Assembly: GCF_945859685.1 (NCBI RefSeq)
Contig: NC_079147.1
Location: 51,056,946 to 51,120,945, forward strand
Source of the DNA: Eupeodes corollae
Taxonomy: Eukaryota; Arthropoda; Insecta; Diptera; Syrphidae
Direction: 5' to 3'
Length of the DNA: 64,000 nt
Shown: positions 43,401-55,400 of the stretch, piece after piece
How the letters are laid out: each line of letters begins with the position of its first letter
How positions within the stretch are numbered: position 1 is the first letter of the stretch
Translations under genes and position numbers: made by a program
Notes under the pieces: generated by a model
The model's input: only the letters and a program-made list of their open reading frames with translations
What the model was told of the DNA's origin: nothing
Databases searched by the model: none

Positions 43401-46400
43401 AAATAAACGGCTTGTTTTCCGTTGCTAAGATAAGAAAAAAGTAATTTGATTGCATCTGAAGATACGTTAAACTCCCAACGCAGCTTATTCATCAGCGCGG
43501 TGTGGTTCACCATGTCAAAAGCTTTGGAGAAGTCTAGAAGAACTAAATACGTTACGCTATCCTTATCCAATTCGGTCCTTATGTCTTCAATGACTTTAAG
43601 AAGTGCTGATGTGCAGCTGTGTTGAGCGCGAAAGCCTGACTGAATTGGTACCAAATAATGGTGCGGGTTACAAACTTGTGCGTTCACAAACTTTAGACAA
43701 AAATGGAAGAATGGAAATTGGTTCCTGTTGTAAGAACTGCATATAGGGTAAAAGCATTGGCAAAATCGATTTCGAAAATACAAGATTTACTTCATCAATT
43801 CCTTCAACAGTGGATATTATTGACAGAAAACTTTCCACAACATCTAGATTGCTCACTCCTGAAAAGCTAAATGCAGGGTCTATCAAAGGTAATGTTGAAT
43901 CAGTGAATAGTTGAGTTGAATTTACGATTAAGTTCGTTCTTATCAATATTATTTAGTGTTTTGTCGTTATTTACCAATTCCAAGCTTTCGAAGATTTTCC
44001 CAGAGTTTTCGACCATCACCATTAACATTTAGAGAAAAATTGTTCTCTAATTTCTAAGACAACTTTATTACTTAGAGTCTTATAAGCTGTCTGAAGTTCT
44101 TCCACCCGAAAAACTATCCAGCTTCTATAAGTTCGATCTCATTGGTCCACTTTAATTCTTTCACTAAGCCAGGGCTTCCATTCACATTTATACTTTTTTG
44201 TTTTCAAAGGCACGTGGCAGTTAAACAGCATTCTTAAGTTTTCATTAGAAATTCAACTTGGTGATCTGTCGATGGCAGAAGATAAATACTATCCCAACAA
44301 ATTGAACGAATATGTTGTTGAAGTGTTGTCAAGTTAACGTTTGTATAGTCCCTATATTTTATGATACTATTGTCAGAAGTAGTTTTAGTACAGAAGTCAT
44401 AAGTCAGAAAAATCAGGTCGTGCTTGGAAAAAGAAACTGGAGCGGAAAGGTGATTATAAAAAAACAACCGGATCTTTCTCAGTTATAAAAAAGAGGTCGA
44501 ATAAAGTACTTGAAGCCTTAGTAAAATGTGTTGATACAGACAAATTAACAGAATGCATATCAAAAGATTTCATATTTTCACTTAAGCTATCATCGACTAA
44601 TAAGTTGCTATTAAAGTCCCCGCATATAATTATATTTATGGAACTTATTGTTATTTAGTCCATAAGATTGTATATAGATTCTAAATCAACATTTCCATTC
44701 GGCCTATAAATAGTGCCTTGTAGAAGGTTATTGACTTCCCATATTATCTCTATAAAAAGATATTCGCATGGAGTATCCGATGGCGAGAAAACTTTTGTTT
44801 TACCAATTAGACCCTCTTTAACATAAATCGCCACTCCATCCCCTCGGTCAATCCTATCTGAGCGATAAAGATTATAACCCTTGAGAGAATATGAAGCGTC
44901 ACTTATATCTTTCGAGAACCATGTTTTCGAAACACAAACCGCGTCAAGTCCAGAATTTTCAAACAAATATCGAAACTCGTCGATCTTCAGTCATTAATAT
45001 GACTTACTTTAAACCCTTCAACGCGATGGCTAAAAATATTTACCATTGTTCGAAGTATACCGTCACTGCAGCTACCAGTGGAACCCACCATCAACTCACC
45101 CAACTCTGTAATGAGCAGTTTTAACATACTCATATTATTACGCGTATCAAAACAACTCCTTTTGCCTAAATATCTACAGACAATACATTTTAAGTAGTTG
45201 AAAAAAAGATAAGAAAATGGAAGAGACAAAGAAAAATAAGATAGATAAAAGATGGTAAGACGAAATAAGAGACAGATCTAGTCCGTCGTAGTACACGCCT
45301 CCACCAACCCCGTCATTGGTTTTTGATCCATTTGTATTCAAAATAATTGTTTCATCTGTTAAAAATTACTTATTCGCCCAGGTAGACCTGGAAGGGATGG
45401 ACAATTTTGCCAAATTGTGTATTAAGCCGACGTTACTAGGTGAAAATCTGAATGAGTTCAGAATAATGGAGTGGCTAATATTATTATTGATCCATTGAGG
45501 AAGCCTAAAGTCGAATAACTGTGCTAGCGGCCGTTTAAAAGTAAAATCAATTATCTCTGAAAATTTACGAGTAGGCTGAACTAGATCCACCTATCATCTT
45601 TGGAGTTAAATCCCAATACTGAATACGTTAAGGTTTCGTTATTTATCCTTCAGTTACCTCAATGTTCTATTTCTTCCTTTCCTTTTTTCCACGATTTTTC
45701 CTGATTCCCTTCAATTCAAATCATCCAATACTAACCCACAGTTCTCGATTTATCACGAGGTCTTTGGCTTTTTCCGTGTTTACATTTCTTCGCCCAAAAT
45801 ATACCACTTAAACAGAAGCGAAGTTTATTGAATTAAGGTTATTGAATTTAAGGTTATTTCTCCACATGTATATTACTCCCAGACTAATACTTGTCATTAA
45901 AAGTTCGATATGAAATCTCTGGATTTTGTACAAGCTGAATCGCCACCGAGTGTTTTGATTCATGGGTAAAACACTGTAGCACAATCAAGTTATTGTTTTA
46001 ACATTCATACCCTTAGTTTAGGTTGGGCCGCCGATTGGTGACGTTATCGCCACACTTAAGTCAATGTAGATCCATTGTGATACCCTGAAGTAGTGATTAA
46101 AGCTATGATATTATGGTTTGTCTCATCAGAGGCTCTGATGAAGTCTAATAGGGTGCTGAATTTAATTTCTTCAAATTCTTTAAGAATTTGTTTCTAGTGT
46201 TGCCTAGTGCTGGACAGTGGCATAAGAAGTGGACTGTGTTTTCTTGTTCTTCCTCATCACTGCATCCTTTGTACATTTCATCGGTAGTAAGTCGTATTTT
46301 CTTGTTATGGTAACCCAGTAGGTTGTGACCTGTTATTATGCTTGCAAGTAGTGGTCTAGATGCATAATTCAGTTGGATTTTGTTTTGTCGGTTTCGGGCC

Positions 46401-49400
46401 ATAATTTCCTGGTCGTGACATAGGTTCAAGGCATTTTTGGAGTCCCTTGTTACCAATGATGCGACTTAAATTGCAGGATGGGTTGGGTACACCGCTGTGA
46501 CCTGTTACAGAGTCTAATTTTATGTTTTGAGCTAAGAGCCGTAAGATCTTGAACTCGATTTTAATACTGCTTGGCTATCAATGAATATGGTGATATCAGA
46601 TTGTGATAGCGCCATCATTGAGACCTTTTCTGTAGGTTTTTGTCTTTCTCTTCAAAGTGTCCTTAGTTTCAAAACAAGCTTTGCCAACAAGAGAGTTATT
46701 TTAACCGAATATATTTAAAATTTAAACAAGGATTTATCAGCAGACTGTTTTTTTCTTTTTCTTTAGATGAAGAAAATCACCATCGAAACATTTATGGACG
46801 AAATATTTCGTTTGTTGACGAGAAAGAAGAGCAAGAAAGAGTGCAGTCGAAAAAGAGTACTTGGCGTATTCTGTCCCAGTCAACACCGCCACCAATGTTC
46901 AATGAAGTTCACATTAACATCGATGGTTTTTTCTGTGAATCGCCAAGTAAATATAAACAAATTTTACGTTTTTCCATCATTTGGTTTCATCTCTTAAAAA
47001 CATTTCTCTCTTTCTCTCAATTTTTGTAGCTAAGGAATTCTCACATTTTGTTGTGGAACGTATCGGTCCTAATTCAACTGATTCACTTTTTGATGTTAAT
47101 GCCTTGTTGGCTATGTGCCAATTAGAACATCAGATAATAGCAATTGAGAATTATGGAGACTATTGCCAAAAGGAGATGCTTACTGACAATTGCTGCCGTC
47201 CATGGTCAATACCAAATTATGTTGCAATGCTTTCCAATAAGACGTCCTGTTTTGATTTAACTGTAAGAATTAAGTTTTACTCTTTTGTTTATTTTGTTTT
47301 TAATGATTTCATTTATTTTTCAAGCCCGACGATGTAGCAGCTGTTCAAAGTCTTCTTGTGGGTTGTTATGATTATTATCTAAACATGAAAATAGGTTATG
47401 ACTGCAGTGAATCAAGATGTCCTGCACCGATAGAGTGCACACGTCATAACGCTGTATTTAATATTTTACATTATTTGACTGATTTAAATTTTATTAAAAT
47501 TAATGTAAGTTTAAATTATTTAGAAATGTATACATTATAATTTTTGATATTTTGTTTTGTTTTGCAGGACTCAAATTTATTTCTTAAGTATTCTATGATC
47601 TTCGTTCCTGTTGCACAAACAACAAAAATTCTGTCGTTGTTTCATCATTGGGAAAATACGTAAGTACAAAAAAAAAAATACATAAATTCCAAAAAAAATC
47701 ATAATATTACTTTTCCAATAAGAATTTCTTCACAGTCTGTTGCTTATTTGGTTCTCTGTAATTTTTCTTGACGAGTGTTTCCAAAAATTGCATTAAAAAA
47801 AACGAAAAACATTTTGTCGACATGCTTCCAATAATCAAAATGTTCTGTAATCACCCCTACCATTTAATCCAAGGATCCTTTCACTCTTATAGCGTGGACA
47901 ATAGTTTTCCTTAATATCGCAATAACACGGCATAAAGAACGACTTTTTCATTTTTACCATTCTTGCTAAGCCCAACATATCATTTTGAAACAGGCTTTCA
48001 GCCATATGAACAAGTTTTCACATTGAGTAACCAAGTCTTTTTGTAAAGCAATAAACTAAAGTTCACACATTTTGTTCACAAACATCGTTTCATAATGCCC
48101 ATCATTTCATGGACAGAGGACATTATGTGCTCTCAGCAATTCTTTGATATTAAGTTGGTAGTGAAAACATTAAAATAAGTTGAAATGAAAAATGCGTCTC
48201 CAGCCAGCTCGGTCCCTAGCTAGCTGTCTCCAGTTTCGCATGCCAAGTTGGTTGAGGTCTTCGCCCATCTAAGTGTCACCTAAGTCGCGGTCTTTCTCTA
48301 CTCGGGAATGGATTCGAAGACCTTCCAGGCTGGAGCGTTGATGTCCATTCACTTTACATGACCTAGCCATAAAAGCCATTGGACTTTAATTCTATTAACT
48401 AGGTCACAGTCGCTGTACAGCCCGTGCAGTTCGTCGTTATATCTTCTCCTCCATTCTGCATCTATGTGTACGGGACCAAAAATCACCCGAAGAATTTTTG
48501 TCTCGAAGCATCCTAAGACGCTCTCATCTTTCTTTGACAGGGTCCAGGCTTTAGCACCATAAATGAGAACTGGGATGATAAGTGTCTTATAGATGGTGAT
48601 TTGAGATGCTCGAAAAAGGACTTTACTTATCAATTGCCTTCTAGTTATTCTTCGTTTAATTTCAGCGCTGGTGTCGTTGTCTGTATTAAAAGTGGTGCCT
48701 AGGTAGACAAAGTCCTTAACTACCTCGAAGTTATAGCTGTCCAAGGTAACATTTTGTCCAAGACGTCGTTGTTAATGTCCTTTACTTGGTCTTGTCCTCA
48801 TTGACCTCTTCGCTTCCGTCGCAATGCTCAAAAACGCTCCACTGGCATCACGCTTTGATCTTTCAATTATGTCAATATCATCTGCGTATCCGAGTAGTTG
48901 GATGGACCTTTGGAAGATTGTGCCTCTAGTGTTGACGGTTGAGTTTTGCACAATTCTTTCCAGAACGATGTTGAAGAAGTCGCATGACAGTGCATCGCCT
49001 TGTCTAAAAGCTTATTTGACATCAAATGCATCGGTGAGATCTTTTCCGACCTTGATAAAGCAGCGTGCCTTCTCCATCTTCATTCTGCACAAACGGATAA
49101 GTTTGACAGGGATGCCAAAACTAGACATTGCTCGGTAGAGCTCTTCCCTATAGATGCTGTCATACGCGGTTTTAAAATCGATAAAAAGATGGTGGGTATC
49201 GATTTAAAGCTCCTGTGTTTTATCCAAGATCTGCCGTAGTGTGAATATTTCGCCGATAGTGGACTTTCCTGGTCTGACGCCATACTGATAAGGCTTCAGA
49301 CGTTCACATAATAAGGCAGAGAGGATCTTATATGCAATGTTAAGGAAACTGATGCCTCTGTAGTTGGAGCAATTAAGAGGGTCTCCTTTTTTGTGTATCG

Positions 49401-52400
49401 GGCAAACTATGTTTAGATTCCACTCATCGGGCATGCTTTCTTCCGACCATATTTTGCAGATGAATTGGTACATGCTTCCTACCAAGTCATCGCCTGCCGC
49501 TTTAAATAGTTCGGCAGCTTTGTTTGACTTAAGTTTAGATACAGTTATCTCCACTTCGCCTAAGTCCGGTAGGCAGAATTGTTGATCTGCGTCGCCTAGG
49601 TTGAGTGGTTCTATCTCCCTTACAGCGGAATTCGGTTTGTCATTGCCATTATATAATTTGGAGAAGTGGTCTTTCCATATTCTCAACATAGACTGCGGTT
49701 CTACTACGATGTTCCCTGATCGTCTTTACAGGCTTCGGTTCATGGCTGGTACCCTTGGGAGGTTTTTTTTTTACCTTTTGGTAAAATTTTAGAACCTCAT
49801 TCCCTTTGTGACATCCCTCTATCTCTTTGATCGCGCGCTTCTCATGCTCTCTTTTTTTCCATCTAAGAAGCCGGTGTTCCTCTCTTCCCTTCTGCTCGTA
49901 GAGCTCGCGAGCAGCGCCGTTTTGTATGCCTCTTGTTTCGCTGATTATCGGAAAAAGACATGGCAGTCTCTTGCGATTGTAACCGTCTAACGTCGAATCT
50001 TCTCACAGTACTTCCTTGTTTTGGCTTGGATCGGGATATCCGTAGTCGTACCTTGGCTACAACGAGGTAGTGGTCCGAGTCAATGTTGGCCCCTCGGAAT
50101 GTTCGGATATCCTGTATACTGGAGAAGTGTCGTGTCGTGCGTCGATCGCGAAATCGATCAGCCTGAATCCGTTGTCCGAGGTGGTTTCGTGCAGGCTGTA
50201 TCTCCCGATTATGCCACCAAAGATGTCTTCTTTTCCTTGCTTGGCATTAAAATCTCCTAAGACAATTTTAATGTCATAGCCAGGGCACTGCTCATATCTC
50301 TTGTCCAAGAGCTCGAAGAATATGTCTTTGGTGTCTTCATCTTTCTCCTCTGTTGGGGCATGCGCGCATATTAGGCTTATATTAGCGAATTTAGTCTTGA
50401 TGCGGATTGTCCTGATGACCTCGCTCCCACTATTGAAACTCAACATTTTTTGCCTGAGTTGCAACAACAAATCCACACCCAAATAGACGCTGTCTTTGTT
50501 CTCGGTAGCATTCGCCGTAGCATAAATCGCAGTCTTTTAGTTTGCGTTTCCCCGGTCCATCCCATCGCACTTCTTGGGTGGCGGTAATATCTGCCTTGCA
50601 GCAGTTTAGGGCTTCCGCTAATTGTTCGGCTGCACGTGGTCTGTTAAGGGAACTAACATGCCACGTACAGATCCGAAGTTCGTTGTCCTTATTTCGTTTG
50701 CGTGGGGTGTCAACAGTGAATCCGTATCCGAGGCTAACCGATTCTATCAAGAGCCTTTTCGAAGTCTAGGGACAATATGGTGACGTGATTACGAGCCAAT
50801 AAAGCTCTTGTGATATAGAAATCGATTTAAAGTAAAGCATCATTGCAGCTTTTGTTTGCTTTGAAAGCTTTAATATTTGCAGCATTTTCATAAAAATTAT
50901 ATATTCTATAAGGTACCGCTAAAGTCCCGTGGTCTTTTCTTCTTTTCAGTCATTCACTTAATTTAAATGTTTGAGACTTGCCTTTGCTATAGCCATTGTT
51001 GAAAAATATTGTTTTAAACTGCCTTCTATTTAAGAAAATATATCAATGACCTTAAAATAATAACGAACCTGTCGAAAATAACATAACTAACTAGTTTTAA
51101 TAAAATATTTTATTTCTCATGTGCAATTTAAAAAAAAAATTAAGTTGTTTCTTTCCTTTAATGATTATTCAATTATTTATTCGAACGAAATCGAATTTAA
51201 AATATTAAACAAATACTCATCTACACACGCCTATCTGTGTATCTATCCAAAGGAGACTCTTTTGCTTTACCATCCCTCAACAAAGAGCGTCTCGATAGTA
51301 TGGCCGGTTCACATAAGTTTAAATAATAAGTTGTCATATTTTTAATTGCCAAATTTGTACGACGTTTTAAAAGTGCATCCTGTTTCTGCTTTTCATTTTC
51401 ACTTTTTCTATCAAATTGAAACATTTTTTTGAACTCTTCAATATTATTAAAGTATGCATCATAACTGGTGAGTTTTTTTGAACTGTTTTGAAGAATACCT
51501 AGGCTAGAATGTTCCTTCTGTGGTTTTTGCTTTCTGGGGTAATACTCATTCGGGGAGTAAAAATGTTGATAAGTTGTTCTTTTGTGGTCTTCAAATACTT
51601 TTTCCAGCAATCCTATATTTATATTGGGTTGAGTGAAATGCATCTTAAAAACATCAGGCTTGATTTGTTCTAGTTTCTTTAGAAAATCTTCATAATTTTC
51701 TGGTTTAGTGTCATCTTTAATTTTACATTGAATTGATTCTTTATTCAAAGCAATGTTATTAGCAAATTGTCCAGATATAAGATTCGGATCAGTTTGCAAG
51801 ACCCAATGTGCTTTAGATGGAAATTTATCAGCAGTCGGAGACCTGAAGTGACATTGATAGGTGGTATTTCTGAATGAATTTGTATTCATTTTGTTATCTA
51901 AAAAAAATTTGTACAAAACTAAACAAAAATTATTGATTTTTTTACAAAACTAAGCAAAATTATTGACTTTTATGAACGTAATACAAATTGTTTGTTTTTT
52001 TGTTTTCAGAGAGTTAAAAAATGAACTTGTGCAAGTTACCGCAATGGATTTGGGCCTCAAAAACACACTCTTCGATGAATCTTTACTCGCCGATGGATGG
52101 TTAGTTGGATTGGGCGGTTTATCTGTAATGATCTGCATGTGGTTGTATACGTCATCTTTGTTTGTTACCGGCATGACGTGCATAGCGGTGATATTTTCCT
52201 TAGGATTAGCCTACTTTATTTATACATTAATATTCGAAATGACGTTCTTTCCATTTATGAATTTACTCGCTGTGGTTGTGATTATTGGTGAGTAATCCAC
52301 ATTAGTCCAGTTGATTAAGTAAATAAAGGAGACAATCTCACGATGAGTGATAATAAGTTGGTGTTCTAAACATTGTGCATAAAATTTCAAAAATCCCGAG

Positions 52401-55400
52401 TTTAAGTCGTAAATTATGAACCACCAAAGGTCGCTAGCTTACTATTCCTCATTTCGTGGGGAAGTTTCCATTTTACTGGACTAATTTAGAAAAAAATGTA
52501 TGATAGATGAGTTTTTATGTGAAATTTCGTAGGAATAGGTGCCGACGATGCATTTATATTCTTAAAATTATGGCAATGTATATTGGCGGAGAGAATAACA
52601 AAGTCTTCGAGCACAAATTCGCATTCTATATCTGTGATGGATACAGAATATTCGGAAACCTTACAGTATTTGATGGCTACAACATTGAGTCATTCGGCTT
52701 TGTCCATGTTTGTTACTTCATTGACAACGGCTGCTGCTTTTTATGCATCCTATCTTTGTTCAATAACTTCGATTAAATGTTTTGGGTAAGTTAAATTCTT
52801 TGTTTTTATTGTTCTTCTTGTTTTTCATGATTAATCTTTGTTGTACCATTTATTTCTTTTCTTTTAAAAAAAAAAGTATTTTTGCTGGAACAGCTGTCAT
52901 GTCGAATTTCTTTTTAATGGTAACTTGGTTACCAGCTACTGTTTCTATTATGGAACGAATATCATGTGATTGTGGAAAGTGCATATCACATAGAATTTTT
53001 CAAAAATTTAACAAGTCAATTAATTGTTTCTGCAAAAAGTTAGAAGACCTAACTGTCAATGCTGTACTTAAATTTCCCATTGTATGGGTTATTTTATTTA
53101 GTAAGTTATTTCTTATTTTTTGGGTCTTGTGAATTAAAAAAAGCTAAAGCTTAAACTTGTACTTTAAGCAAAAGAGAACATTATGAAGCTTAAGTTAACT
53201 AGCAATAACAATTTTTAGTCAATGCCATTTATCTATCCTTACCCTATTTTTCCAGCTTTAGCTTTAATTATATGTGAAAGAAAAATAGCTTTAGCTGGAA
53301 AATTAAATGAATCAATACAAAAATATCAAGGTTCTTTCACCCCTGTCTAGAAAACCAATTTAATGCGCGTATCTGTTAGCAACTACAATTTTTTATAATT
53401 TAACAATATTATAATTTAGGTTTTGTTCACGGATGGAAGCAAAATTAATTCAGATAAAGAATGTATGAAAACACTAATTTGCTTATAAGCATACTCGGGC
53501 TACTGTAAAGCATGGCGGTTGGTTAGTTGGTTGGTTAAGGTATGAGGATGCGTTGCAAGTTCTGGTGATCAGAACTAAGATTTTGTGGAGGATAAAAGGT
53601 ATCAAATGGCTTACATCAATATTTTAAAACAAAAAAAAAGCCTTAAAAACTTTAAAAAAATAAAAGAAACAAGGCCTGGATTAAATATAATAAAACAAAA
53701 GCTGATAATGACTTGGTAATATACAATGATTTCTTCCCATGGTCCAATAGTCTCGAACTTCCACCATACAATGATAAATCTTCCACCGCTTTCTTAACGC
53801 AGAGAGTATTCAGCTATGCTTTATTATAAAATTAAACTTTATTTATAGCCGTTCAAGTATTAGAAGACAAGTTCCTTTACGTCCTACATCAAGCAGATCT
53901 AACTATGGTAAAAACAGTCCCTTTAACCAATTTATTTCAGTTTTCAACAAGTATTACTTTTTGGTATATAACGTAAACAATGATTTTAAAAGTAAATTTT
54001 TTCAATGCTTCAGTTTAGCTTTTTTTGCAAATTGTTTAAAGCATTGTAAATCTATAAATCTAAGAATAAATGTAATATTAGTCTTAAGTTCTAACGTTAG
54101 TTTGTTTAACGAATTCAATAAATCAAAATCAAAGATAATTTCATCTTCTAGCTAAACAAATACCCAAAACACACATCTTGTACAGAAAGGTCATGGTTAT
54201 TGTATAACTGTCTTAAGGTGCTTAAAACACCTAACCTTAATGCAATCGAGCATATAATGGATGAACTAAGCGTCGAGTTGCTTAAAAGTTCTTAAGAACC
54301 GGCCTTCAAGAGGAATGGTAAAAAATATTTACTAAAGTAAGATACTTCAAAAAATTTGTTTCTTCAATAGCTTGATGCCTTGAGGAAGCCATTAAATGGA
54401 AACAAGTTCTACTCATATGCATATACAATTTGTCAAATTGTATACCCAAAAGTTCAACGCTCTTAATAACTAACTAAGGACATATTAGAAAAAAAACTCT
54501 AATTAACCTAAGTATGGGGTACGCACTCAGGGTCGATTGTCTCAAAAACAAAAAAAAAACAAAAAAACAAAAATTTACATAATTGTACAATACTATAATG
54601 TAATATATTTCATATACTTATTCTTAATTACCGAATATCAAATGTAAATACCTTAGACTTTATAGGCATAACTTTTGACAAACATTTCAGATTTAAGGAC
54701 CATTGCTCACTACTTAAGAATAAGCTTAATATAATAAGATTTCTATCCTCTAAAAATAATATAGTCGATGTCACAAGGAAAATTAAATGATCAAATATTT
54801 ACTCAAAAATCTTTTTAAAAAAAATCATCGAACTTAGTTTGAGAAAATTTGCAACGATCCCAAATAACCTGACGAAAGCTGTCTATCGAACATCACTTTA
54901 CAGTAAGTTAAACTATGCTCTGAAAAGAATAAAAAGAAAATGTCCCTCTTAATTTTGATCGTGAAATTGGTATCTCTCAAACGATCAATATACTGACACT
55001 TGGGATTGTTCTTCCAAGGGGGACACCATGCAACAACATAAACACCGATATGTCAGCATTTGACAAAGAAACGTATAAAAACTTGTGTACAACTATGTCT
55101 AGAAATTATAGAAGACCACAGAACAAAATTATTCTAAATCCTTTACTATGGTAGGTCCAAATCTGAAAATGGAACTGGTCTGAAGAAGGGGACGTCCTAA
55201 TCTCAGTGAGACTACTTCTCTTTATTTTATACAACACCACTCGCAATCCTAAAATCTACCGAAATATCCATTTCTAAAAAAATTAGTGATTTTCTCTGAT
55301 GGCCCATTGACTTTAAAAGCATAAAGGAATATTAAAAACTGATTACTTTCAATAACCAAAATACAGGACAATATTTCCAGAACTAAGAAAATGGTCACAA

